This document shows, piece after piece, positions 8,207 to 15,712 of a DNA stretch of 64,000 bases. This DNA comes from Variovorax sp. OK212 (lineage in GTDB: Bacteria > Pseudomonadota > Gammaproteobacteria > Burkholderiales > Burkholderiaceae_C). Under the pieces are notes generated by a model. That model was not told where the DNA came from. It did not search any database and was given only the letters and a program-made list of their open reading frames with translations. Within the stretch, counting starts at the first letter, position 1. Every line of letters starts with the position of its first letter. The stretch is from contig NZ_FOLP01000011.1 of NCBI RefSeq assembly GCF_900112425.1, forward strand, positions 124,001 through 188,000, written 5' to 3'. The translations under genes and the position numbers were made by a program.

Positions 8207-9055
8207 TCAGTAGGCGATCGATCCGGCCTGCGCGGACTGCGCGGCCTGTGCGGCCTGCGTGGTCTTGCTCCGGTCCTGGAAGCGCGCCGCGGCCGCCTCG
8301 GCGCCGCGCGCCAGAATCTGCAGGTCCATCGCCACCGCCACGAACAGCGCGCCCAGCGCCAGGCACTCGCGCGCCCGGGCGTCGTCCAGCATCAGGATGC
8401 CGGGCGCCTTGCCCCTGGCGCGGATGCAGCGGATGGCGTCGTCGATGGCGCGCCGGACCTCGGGGTGGCCCGGGTCGCCCGGATGCCCGAGGCTGGCCGA
8501 CAGGTCCGCCGGCCCGATGAAGACGCCGTCCACGCCGTCCACCGCGAGAATCTCCTCGAGGTGGTCGAGCGCCTCGCGCGTTTCCACCTGCACCAGCACG
8601 CAGAGCTCGTCCTGCGCGCGCTTCACGTAGTCGCCGATGCGCCCGAAGTTCGACGCCCGCACCGAGCCGCCCATGCCGCGCACGCCGTCCGGTGCATAGC
8701 GCGTGGCGCGCACCGCGGCCTGCGCCTCGGCCGCGCTCTGCACGAAGGGCAGCAGCAGGCTCTGCGCGCCGATGTCCAGGTAGCGCTTGATGAGCACCGT
8801 GTCGTTCCAGTCGGGCCGCACCACGGCCGAGGTGCGCCGCGCGGTGTCGGCCGGCACCGCGGCGGTCACGGCCTGCAGCTGGTGCAGCATGTGCGGCACG
8901 TCGGTGGGCGTGTGCTCGGTGTCCAGCAGCACCCAGTCGAAGCCCGCGCCCGCGACGATCTCCGACACGTACGGGTCGGGCAGCGTCGACCACAGGCCGA
9001 TCTGCGGCACGCCGGCCGCCAGCGCGCGCTTGAAGTGGTTGGGCAGCACCGGCAT
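8207..9055 (-). CDS. HpcH/HpaI-family class II aldolase
   Basis: A 282-residue protein of the HpaI family (2,4-dihydroxyhept-2-ene-1,7-dioate or 4-hydroxy-2-oxo-acid aldolases), which release pyruvate by retro-aldol cleavage with a divalent metal. Visible family motifs are LLDTEHTP, VVRPDWND, the metal ligands in VQVETREALD and FIGPADLSASLG. An Ala/Gln-rich tail ends the protein. The ATG at 9055 follows the hydratase gene by 5 bases. It is the last step of the operon that runs leftward from 13137. Confidence 0.88.
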   Translation of the reverse strand: MPVLPNHFKRALAAGVPQIGLWSTLPDPYVSEIVAGAGFDWVLLDTEHTPTDVPHMLHQLQAVTAAVPADTARRTSAVVRPDWNDTVLIKRYLDIGAQSLLLPFVQSAAEAQAAVRATRYAPDGVRGMGGSVRASNFGRIGDYVKRAQDELCVLVQVETREALDHLEEILAVDGVDGVFIGPADLSASLGHPGDPGHPEVRRAIDDAIRCIRARGKAPGILMLDDARARECLALGALFVAVAMDLQILARGAEAAAARFQDRSKTTQAAQAAQSAQAGSIAY

Positions 9056-9060
9056 GGCGC

Positions 9061-9873
9061 TCACCCGAAATGGCACGACACCGTGCCGAAGTCGCCGTAG
9101 TCGGCCACCACCGTGTCGCCCTTGCCGACCTCGATCGGCCGGATGAACGAGCCCGCCAGGATGACCTGGCCGGCCTGCAGCGTCACGCCGAAGCGGTGCA
9201 GCCGGTTGGCCAGCCACGCCACGCCGTAGCCCGGGTGGTTGAGCACGCCCGCGGCCAGGCCGGTTTCCTCGACCTCGCCGTTGCGGCTCACGATGGCGCC
9301 GATGCGCCGCATGTCCGCATCGGTCACGGCCGGCTTGAAGGGCCGCCCGCCCAGCACCAGCGCGGCATTGGCCGCGTTGTCGGAGATGGTGTCGAAGACG
9401 TTGCGCGTGCGCCCGGTGGCGGGGTCGACGCGCTGGATGCGCGCATCGAGGATTTCGAGCGCGGGCGTCACGTAGGCCGTGGCGTCGAGCACGTCGAACA
9501 GCGTGCAGTCGGGGCCCGACAGCGGCCGGGCCAGCACGAAGGCCAGCTCGGCCTCGATCTTCAGCTGCAGGAAGCGCTCGCTGGGAATCACCGCGCCGTC
9601 GCGGTAGAACATGTCGTCCAGCAGCGTGCCGTAGTCGGGCTCGGCGATGTTCACCGCGCGCTGCATCGCCTTGGAGGTCAGGCCGATCTTGTGGCCCTTC
9701 ACCGTGCGGCCGTTGCGCAGCTTCAGCTGCATCCACGCATGCTGGATGGCGTACGCGTCGTCGATGCCCATGTCCGGGTAGTCGAGCGAGAACTGGCGGC
9801 ACGCCACGCGGCTGTGCTGCGCCTGCTCGAGCCGCTCGGCGGCCTGCGAGAGGGTGGCGGCGTCCAGGCTCAT
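9061..9873 (-). CDS. 2-oxo-hept-4-ene-1,7-dioate hydratase-like protein (HpaH/MhpD family)
   Basis: A 270-residue hydratase of the fumarylacetoacetate-hydrolase superfamily; HpaH is about 267 residues. Motifs include GHKIGLTSKAMQRAV, PDYGTLLDDMF and the metal-binding ExE in KIEAELAFVL. It should hydrate a 2-oxo-4-enoate before aldol cleavage by its downstream neighbour. Its ATG overlaps the stop of the upstream gene by 4 bases (ATGA), so translation is probably coupled. Confidence 0.85.
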   Translation of the reverse strand: MSLDAATLSQAAERLEQAQHSRVACRQFSLDYPDMGIDDAYAIQHAWMQLKLRNGRTVKGHKIGLTSKAMQRAVNIAEPDYGTLLDDMFYRDGAVIPSERFLQLKIEAELAFVLARPLSGPDCTLFDVLDATAYVTPALEILDARIQRVDPATGRTRNVFDTISDNAANAALVLGGRPFKPAVTDADMRRIGAIVSRNGEVEETGLAAGVLNHPGYGVAWLANRLHRFGVTLQAGQVILAGSFIRPIEVGKGDTVVADYGDFGTVSCHFG

Positions 9874-10751
9874 GGCAGCGACTCCTCGGCGCGCACCACG
9901 TTGCGCAGCACGCCCACGCCGCTCACCTCGACCTCGACCACGTCGCCGGGCTTCAGGAATTTCGGCGGATCGAAGCGGATGCCGGCACCCGTCGGCGTGC
10001 CCGTGGCGATGATGTCGCCGGGCTCCAGCGTGGTGAAGGTCGACAGGTAGTGCACCAGGTAGGCGAAGTCGAACATCAGGTTGGCGGTGGTGTCGTCCTG
10101 GCGCGCTTCGCCGTTCACGCGGGTCTGCACGCGCAGCGCGCCGAAGCCCTGCGGGAACTCGTCGGCCGTGACGATCCACGGGCCGATGGCGCCCGACGCA
10201 TTGAAGTTCTTGCCCTGCGTCACGTTGAACTTGGCGTGGTGCACCCAGTCGCGGATGGTGCCTTCGTTCATGCAGGTCAGCCCGCCGATGCAGGCCAGGG
10301 CTTCGTCGCCGCTCACGCGGCGCGCGCGGCGGCCGATGACGATGGCGATCTCGCCCTCGTAGTCGAGCTGCGTCGATTCGAGCGGCTGCTGCAGCGCCTC
10401 GCCGTGGCCCACGAAGGACTCGGCCACGCGCATGAAGATGCTCGGGTACTTCGGCAGGTCGCTGCCGTCCTTGTACTCGGCGTTGCGGTGCGCGTAGTTC
10501 ACGCCGATGCAGAACACGCGCCGCGGCTGCGCAATGGGCAGCTCGAAGCGCACGTCGGCCAGCGCGTGGTCGGCGGCGGCACCTTCGGCCGCGGCGCGGG
10601 CCTGGGCCAGCGCGGCTTCACCGCCGGCCAGCAGCGCGGACACCGAAGCGAAGGCGCCCAGGCGGCGCCCCAGGTCGACGACGCCGTTGCCGTCGGCGGT
10701 GAGGCAGCCCCAGTGCGAGGCGCCGCCGTGCAGGTAGCTGATGAGTTTCAT
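9870..10751 (-). CDS. Fumarylacetoacetate hydrolase-family protein (HpaG-like isomerase/decarboxylase or hydrolase)
   Basis: A 293-residue FAH-superfamily enzyme. Typical motifs are CIGVNYAHRNAEYK, the metal-binding DYEGEIAIVIG and the C-terminal GTPTGAG. The segment CMNEGTIRDWVHHAK replaces the commoner NDVSARD. Combined with an HpaH-type hydratase and an HpaI-type aldolase, it may act as the decarboxylase/isomerase of a meta-cleavage route, but no ring-cleavage dioxygenase is present. It overlaps both neighbours by 4 bases. Confidence 0.82.
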   Translation of the reverse strand: MKLISYLHGGASHWGCLTADGNGVVDLGRRLGAFASVSALLAGGEAALAQARAAAEGAAADHALADVRFELPIAQPRRVFCIGVNYAHRNAEYKDGSDLPKYPSIFMRVAESFVGHGEALQQPLESTQLDYEGEIAIVIGRRARRVSGDEALACIGGLTCMNEGTIRDWVHHAKFNVTQGKNFNASGAIGPWIVTADEFPQGFGALRVQTRVNGEARQDDTTANLMFDFAYLVHYLSTFTTLEPGDIIATGTPTGAGIRFDPPKFLKPGDVVEVEVSGVGVLRNVVRAEESLP

Positions 10752-11635
10752 GCGGTCTCGAATCCAAAGAAGCGGGCGGGGTTGTCGACAAGAATCTTCT
10801 GCCGCGTGGCGGCGTCGGGTGCGAAGCGGTAGAGCAGCTCCAGCAGCGCGCCCTCGTTGGGCGGCTGCTTGACCGACACGGGGTGCGGCCAGTCGCTGCC
10901 CCACACGCAGCGCTCGGGCGCGGCCTCGATCAGGCGCTGCGCGAGCGGCACCACGTCGTTCCACGGCGCGCCGGTTTTCGAGATCTTCTCGGACAGCGAC
11001 AGCATCACCCAGAAGTTGCCGCGCGCCAGCAGCTCGCGCATGCGCGCCAGGCTCGCATCGGCGTCGCCCAGCGAGGGGTCGGCGCGGCCCATGTGGTCCA
11101 GCAGCACGGGCACGTCGAGCGACTCGAAGGTGGCGAGCTGCTCGGCGATGCCGTGGGGCTCGGGCTGCACCTTGACGTACCAGCCCAGTTCCTTCACGCG
11201 GGCGAAGGCCCGTGCCTGCTCGGCCGCGCTCAGGCTGATGCCGAGCCCGCCGCGCGTGAAGCGCGCGCCGCGCACGCCGGCGTCGTGCAGCTTGTGCAGG
11301 TAGGCGTCGTCGCGCTCGGTCAGCACGGCGGCGTTGGCGCACGCCATGTAGCGGCGCGGCCCGCCGGCGTTCAGGCCCTCGAGCGCGTCGAGCACCACCG
11401 TGTGGTCGGCGCCGTAGGTGGTGGCCTGCACGATCACCCCGCGCTGGATGCCCAGCGTGGCGTGAAGCCGCTGCGCCACCTGCCAGGTGGCGCTGGGCAT
11501 TTCGTAGGCGGCGTTGGGCCGCACCGGGTATTGCTCGCGCGGGCCGAAGACGTGGAACTGGCTGTCGCACGACAGCGCGGGCGGCAGCGGCACGGGCGCG
11601 CGCGGGTGAGGGTCGAAGGGGAGGTAGTCGGCCAT
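10748..11635 (-). CDS. Amidohydrolase-family protein (2-pyrone-4,6-dicarboxylate lactonase-like)
   Basis: A 295-residue TIM-barrel hydrolase of the Amidohydro_2 family, similar in style to LigI and other lactonases. Motifs are DSQFHVFGP near the N-terminus, VQATTYGADH, LDHMGRADPS and WGSDWPHP, with Asp and His in the usual metal and catalytic positions. The first strand has QFHVF in place of the classical HxH, as in LigI-like members. I use ATG 11635; a TTG at 11653 in the same frame is possible. It is probably a lactone-opening step of the same pathway. Confidence 0.82.
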   Translation of the reverse strand: MADYLPFDPHPRAPVPLPPALSCDSQFHVFGPREQYPVRPNAAYEMPSATWQVAQRLHATLGIQRGVIVQATTYGADHTVVLDALEGLNAGGPRRYMACANAAVLTERDDAYLHKLHDAGVRGARFTRGGLGISLSAAEQARAFARVKELGWYVKVQPEPHGIAEQLATFESLDVPVLLDHMGRADPSLGDADASLARMRELLARGNFWVMLSLSEKISKTGAPWNDVVPLAQRLIEAAPERCVWGSDWPHPVSVKQPPNEGALLELLYRFAPDAATRQKILVDNPARFFGFETA

Positions 11636-11664
11636 GGGGATGAGGGATTGCAAGAGGGGCGAAT

Positions 11665-11691
11665 GGATCGAAAGCGTCGAAAGGATCGAAG
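11665..11691. repeat. Three 9-bp tandem repeats between ridA-like and amidohydrolase genes
   Basis: GGATCGAAA, GCGTCGAAA and GGATCGAAG follow one another within the 73-base gap between two genes of the operon. Confidence 0.55.
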
Positions 11692-11708
11692 GAGGCGAAC
11701 GGGTCTGT

Positions 11709-12128
11709 TCAGGCGATCCACGCGGTGAAGCTGCACTCGATGAGCTTCCCCATGTCCAGCTCGGGCGCGATGATCGCGTGGCGCGCGGGCCGCGAGGCGG
11801 CGTCGGGGAACATCTCGAGCCAGGGCACGTTGAGCGCGGGGCGCTGGCTGCGGTCCTTCATCCACACCGTGAGCTTCACGATGTCCTGCGTGCCGCCGCC
11901 CGCCGCCTCGACGATGCGGCGCACGTTGTCGAGCATGAAGCGGCACTGCGCCTCGATGCTCTCGGCCGGCTTGCCGGTGGCGGGGTCGTTGCCCTGGATG
12001 CTGCCGCTCTCCAGCAGCGGGCCGGCGCGGCAGGCCGCCGGAATCGGGTTCTTGTGGCCGAAGCCGTCGATGTAGACGCTGGCGCGCGCGGCGGGCGCGG
12101 TGCGCCCCAGGGTGGTGGTGGCACTCAT
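11709..12128 (-). CDS. RidA-family protein (YjgF/YER057c/UK114)
   Basis: A 139-residue RidA-superfamily protein, the usual family length. It has the conserved QCRFMLDNVRRIVEAAGG helix and the VKLTVWMKD strand; RPARHAIIAPEL lies where RidA proteins carry their catalytic Arg region. Members deaminate reactive enamines or imines, or act in ring-product handling in catabolic operons. It lies 7 bases downstream of the Bug protein gene in the same operon. Confidence 0.88.
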   Translation of the reverse strand: MSATTTLGRTAPAARASVYIDGFGHKNPIPAACRAGPLLESGSIQGNDPATGKPAESIEAQCRFMLDNVRRIVEAAGGGTQDIVKLTVWMKDRSQRPALNVPWLEMFPDAASRPARHAIIAPELDMGKLIECSFTAWIA

Positions 12129-12135
12129 CGGGTGG

Positions 12136-13137
12136 TCATTCGGCGGTGATGTTGGCTTGCTTGATGACGGGCATCCAGCGCGCGTCTTCCTTGGTCAGGA
12201 ACTCGGCGAACTGCTTGGGCGTGCTGCCGCGGGCCTCGGAGCCCAGCGTCTGGAAGCGGGCCTGCACGGCCTTGTCGGCAAGGATCTTGCGCAGCGCCTC
12301 CGACAGGCGCGTCACCACTTCCGGTGGCGTTGCGCGCGGCGCCAGGATGCCGGTGAAGGTCTCGGTGCTGAAGTCCTTGAAGCCGGCCTCCTGCAGGGTC
12401 GGCACGTCGGGCAGCTGCGGCAGGCGCTTGGCCGAGGTGACCGCCAGCGCGCGCGTGCGGCCCTGCTGGATGAAGGGGCCGGCCACCGAGATCTGGTCGA
12501 AGTTGAACTGCACCTGGCCGCCCAGCAGGTCGGTGGTGGCGGGCGCGTTGCCCTTGTAGTGCACCGTGGTCCAGTGCGCCTTGCTCTCGCGCTGCAGGTA
12601 CTCGCTCACCAAGTGGTTCTGCGTGCCCGCGCCGGGCGAGGCCATGGTCAGCTGGTTGCCGGGCTTCCTGGCTTCGGTGAGCAGGTCGGCCACGGTCTTG
12701 TACGGCGTGGAGGGGTGCACCTGCAGCACCAGCGGCGTGAACGACACCGAGCTGACCGGCGCGAAGTCCTTCTTCCAGTCGTAGGCGTTGCGCTTGAAGA
12801 TGGTCGGCGAGAACAGGATCGGGCCGTTCGCGCCCATGAAGAAGGTGTAGCCGTCGGGCGTGGCCTTGGCCACGTACTCCGCGGCGATCATGCCGCCGGC
12901 GCCGGGCCGGTTGTCCACGATGAAGGGCTGCTTGAACACGGCCTGCAGCTGCTCGCTGATGATGCGCGCGGCACCGTCGACGTTGCCACCGGGCGGGTAG
13001 GGCAGCACGAGCTTCACGGGCTTGTCGGGCCAGGCGTCCTGCGCGGTGGCGGGCAGTGCGGCGAGGGCCGCGCATGCGGAAACCGCAATGGTCGCCGCGG
13101 TGGCAAGGGCCGGGAATGTGGCGCTGAAATTCTTCAA
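12136..13137 (-). CDS. Bug-family periplasmic solute-binding protein (TctC-like), TTG start
   Basis: A 333-residue member of the tripartite tricarboxylate transporter receptor family. It has a signal peptide ending ALPATAQDA and the family opening WPDKPVKLVLPYPPGG. I choose TTG at 13137 because AGGAGA (13144-13149, read on the minus strand) lies 6 bases upstream and the resulting N-terminus MKNFSATFPAL begins a normal signal peptide. The ATG at 13142 is out of frame and stops after two codons. No TctA/TctB membrane genes are nearby, as for most Bug proteins. It leads the operon, so its ligand is probably the pathway substrate. Confidence 0.88.
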   Translation of the reverse strand: MKNFSATFPALATAATIAVSACAALAALPATAQDAWPDKPVKLVLPYPPGGNVDGAARIISEQLQAVFKQPFIVDNRPGAGGMIAAEYVAKATPDGYTFFMGANGPILFSPTIFKRNAYDWKKDFAPVSSVSFTPLVLQVHPSTPYKTVADLLTEARKPGNQLTMASPGAGTQNHLVSEYLQRESKAHWTTVHYKGNAPATTDLLGGQVQFNFDQISVAGPFIQQGRTRALAVTSAKRLPQLPDVPTLQEAGFKDFSTETFTGILAPRATPPEVVTRLSEALRKILADKAVQARFQTLGSEARGSTPKQFAEFLTKEDARWMPVIKQANITAE

Positions 13138-13250
13138 GTCATGTCTCCTGATTCGACACCGGCACCGCAAGTTGGCTGCGGTTTCATCGGCGACCCATGC
13201 ACTCTAAGAATTTGCGCCCGGATGCTGCAATGCAATATCCTCCGGTTGTT

Positions 13251-13258
13251 CCATATGG
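13251..13258. promoter_or_regulatory. CCATATGG palindrome in the divergent Bug/flavin reductase promoter region
   Basis: A perfect 8-base palindrome within an AT-richer patch (TTGTTCCATATGGTGGA) of the 203-base intergenic region between two divergent transcripts. It could be the binding site of the IclR regulator at 13957-14787, but the dyad is short. Confidence 0.35.
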
Positions 13259-13340
13259 TGGACGTTTTCCGAAAGTCCGCGCACGGCGCCGCCGAAGCGC
13301 TGCGGACAATCGAGGCCCAGCCACCTCACAAGGCCCTGCC

Positions 13341-13976
13341 ATGTTTCTCGATGCCGGCGACCTGTCGCCCGAAGCCACCTACCGCCTGATGAGCGGCATC
13401 GTCGTGCCGCGTCCCATCGCGTGGATCACCACGCTGTCGGAGGCCGGCGTGGTCAACCTCGCCCCGTTCTCCTGCTTCACCTTCGTGTCGAACAAGCCGC
13501 CGCTGCTGGGCGTGAACATCGGGCGCAAGGCGGGGCAACGCAAGGACACGGGTGCCAACATCCATGCGCTGGGCGAGTTCGTGGTGAACATCGGCGACGC
13601 CTCGCAGATGGTCGCCATCCACGAGAGCAGCGCCGAGCACGCGCCCGACGTGAGCGAGGCCGAGCTGCTCAGCCTGGGCACGCTGGCCTGCCGCACGGTG
13701 CGCGTGCCGCGCCTGGCGGACGCGCCGGTCAGCATGGAATGCAAGCTCGAGCGCGTGATCGCCTTCGGCGAGACCGGCGCCGAGTTCATCGTCGGCGAGG
13801 TCACGGCCTTTCACATCCGCGACGGGCTGGTGCACAACGGCAAGGTCGACACGCGCGCGCTCGACCCGGTCTGCCGCATCGGCGGGCCCAACTACGCGAC
13901 GCTGGGCGAGATCGTCACGCTGCGCGGCATGCAGCAGACGCCCAAGGCGGTGATGGATGGCGGCAGCGGCGGATAG
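13341..13976 (+). CDS. Flavin reductase family protein (DIM6/NTAB-type)
   Basis: A 211-residue FMN-binding split-barrel protein (Flavin_Reduct). Typical opening residues are TYRLMSGIVVPRPIAWITT, followed by NLAPFSCFTFVSNKPPLLGV. Members supply reduced flavin to two-component monooxygenases or bind flavin directly. No partner oxygenase is adjacent. I start at ATG 13341, the position that gives the family N-terminus, although the frame is open to 13197. It is divergent from the 8207-13137 operon and overlaps the IclR gene by 20 bases. Confidence 0.85.
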   Translation: MFLDAGDLSPEATYRLMSGIVVPRPIAWITTLSEAGVVNLAPFSCFTFVSNKPPLLGVNIGRKAGQRKDTGANIHALGEFVVNIGDASQMVAIHESSAEHAPDVSEAELLSLGTLACRTVRVPRLADAPVSMECKLERVIAFGETGAEFIVGEVTAFHIRDGLVHNGKVDTRALDPVCRIGGPNYATLGEIVTLRGMQQTPKAVMDGGSGG

Positions 13977-14787
13977 GAAGGACACCGGCGCCGACACCTC
14001 GGCCACCGCCGGCGCGCAGAGCGTGCGCCGCGCGCTGGCGGTGCTGCGCGTGCTGGCCACCGGCCAGGAGCGCGGCGTTCGCCTGACCGACGTGGTGAGC
14101 CACACCGGCCTGAACCGGCCGACCGTGCACCGCCTGCTGAGCGTGCTGGTGGAAGAGGGCGCGGTCGAGCAGGACCTGTCCACGCGGCGCTACCTGGTGG
14201 GCGGCGAGGTCTCGCTGCTGGGCCTGGCGCGCGCGAGCCGCTTTCCCATCCAGGCCATTGCCGAGCCGCACCTGCGCTACCTCAGCGAGAGCCTGGGCGA
14301 CACCGCGTTCCTCACCATCCGCAACGGCACCGACTCGGTGTGCATCGACCGCAGGACCGGCAGCTTTCCGGTGAAAGTGCTGTCCATCGAGATCGGCGCG
14401 CGCCGGCCGCTGGGCGTGGGCGTGAGCGGGCTGGTGCTGCTGGCCTCGCTGCCGGCCGACGAGGCGGCCGACGTGGTGCGGCGCAATGCGCGCAAGCTCA
14501 AGGCCCTGCACGTGGACCCGGCCGAATTGCTGGCGCGCGCGGTGCGCACCCGCGCGCAGGGCTATGCCTACGCGCCGGTCGGCGTGGTGCCGGGCTCGCG
14601 CGCGGTCGCGGTGCCGATCTGCCTGGCCGATGGCCGCACCGTGGCCGGCCTGGCCATCGCCACCATCACCGAGCGCCTGCCCGACGCGCGCGTGGAGAGC
14701 GTGGTCGCACAGATGCGCGCGCGGGCCCAGCTCATCGGGGCGCAGGCCGCGGAGCTGGCGCGCAGGAAGTCGGCGCGGAATCCCTGA
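13957..14787 (+). CDS. IclR-family transcriptional regulator
   Basis: A 276-residue regulator with an N-terminal winged helix (SVRRALAVLRVLATGQ, LTDVVSHTGLNRPTVHRLL) and a C-terminal IclR effector domain (VCIDRRTGSFPVKVLSIEIG, RRPLGVGVSGLVLLASL). It overlaps the flavin reductase gene by 20 bases and lies divergent from the catabolic operon ending at 8207, so it is the obvious local regulator. The C-terminal half resembles the IclR protein at 29472-30263. Confidence 0.92.
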   Translation: MAAAADRKDTGADTSATAGAQSVRRALAVLRVLATGQERGVRLTDVVSHTGLNRPTVHRLLSVLVEEGAVEQDLSTRRYLVGGEVSLLGLARASRFPIQAIAEPHLRYLSESLGDTAFLTIRNGTDSVCIDRRTGSFPVKVLSIEIGARRPLGVGVSGLVLLASLPADEAADVVRRNARKLKALHVDPAELLARAVRTRAQGYAYAPVGVVPGSRAVAVPICLADGRTVAGLAIATITERLPDARVESVVAQMRARAQLIGAQAAELARRKSARNP

Positions 14788-14917
14788 GTTATGGCCCGCC
14801 TGGGCCGCGCCGCGGCGGTTTTCACTGGTTCTAGGGATTGGTGATCACCTGCTGCATCGCTAGCATCGGCACCATGCCGCGCGGCGCGTCTTGCTAAGCT
14901 CCCCGGCACCCGACCGC

Positions 14918-15712
14918 ATGCTTCCGTACCCCCCTGAATCGACACCCCATGACCCCGCTTTGGCCCGAGACCCCGCACCGCTCCTTCCAGGGCCTGGCAT
15001 GCCGCTAGGCGCCGGCGGCGCGGCCGCGCAGGCGCCATCGGCGCCCGAATGGCGCGAGGCCCTGCTGCCGGCGCCGGTGCTCGTGGTGGAAGACGAACCG
15101 CTGATGCAGCGGCGCATCCACACCCTGCTGACCCAGTTCGGCTACGAGGACGACGCGCTGGTCTTCGCCGGCACCTTCGCGCAGGCGCAGGCCTGCATGG
15201 CGGCCCAGCCGCATGCGCTGGCGCTGGTGGACATCGAGCTGCCCGACGGCAACGGCGTGTCGCTGATCGAACAGCTGCGCGCCGAAGACCCGGGCCTGAG
15301 CATCCTCGTGATCTCGGCGTGGAGCACCGAGGACGTGATCCTCACCGCGCTGCGCGCCGGCGCCACCGGCTATGTGCTCAAGGAACGCGACGACATCGAG
15401 CTGTCGCTGGCCATCCGCAGCGTGCTGCGCGGCGGCGCGCCCATCGACCCCTTCATTGCCAGCCGCATCCTCGAGCTGGTCCACTCGCCGGCCACCACGC
15501 CGGGCCATGTCGATGCCGGCGTGCTCAGCCGGCGCGAGGCCGAGATCCTGCAGCTCGTCGCGCTGGGCCTCACCAACCGGGAGATCGCGCAGCAGCTCTT
15601 CCTGTCCAAGCACACCGTCGAATGCCACATCAAGCACATCTACCAGAAGCTCGCCGTGTCGTCGCGCACCAAGGCGGTCTTCGAGGCGCGCTCGCGTGGC
15701 TTGCTGGCCTGA
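14918..15712 (+). CDS. NarL/LuxR-type two-component response regulator
   Basis: A 264-residue response regulator. The receiver domain (about 53-170) has the acidic pocket VVEDE and phospho-acceptor Asp 105 in LALVDIELPDG; the LuxR-type output domain is near the C-terminus (LSRREAEILQLVALGLTNRE, LFLSKHTVECHIKHIYQKL). The Pro/Gly/Ala-rich N-terminal ~48 residues are unusual, so the true start may be ATG 14999; ATG 14918 and TTG 14891 are in the same frame. Its 3' end overlaps the histidine kinase gene, which indicates a cognate pair. Confidence 0.9.
   Translation: MLPYPPESTPHDPALARDPAPLLPGPGMPLGAGGAAAQAPSAPEWREALLPAPVLVVEDEPLMQRRIHTLLTQFGYEDDALVFAGTFAQAQACMAAQPHALALVDIELPDGNGVSLIEQLRAEDPGLSILVISAWSTEDVILTALRAGATGYVLKERDDIELSLAIRSVLRGGAPIDPFIASRILELVHSPATTPGHVDAGVLSRREAEILQLVALGLTNREIAQQLFLSKHTVECHIKHIYQKLAVSSRTKAVFEARSRGLLA

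Noticed and set aside
13197..13340. N-terminal extension of the flavin reductase
   Set aside because: The extra 48 codons are Arg-rich, match no family residues and cover the divergent promoter region; the ATG at 13341 fits the family.
8207..14787. Complete homoprotocatechuate (hpa) pathway
   Set aside because: No HpaD dioxygenase, HpaE dehydrogenase or HpaF isomerase is present, so the hpa names are used only as family descriptions.
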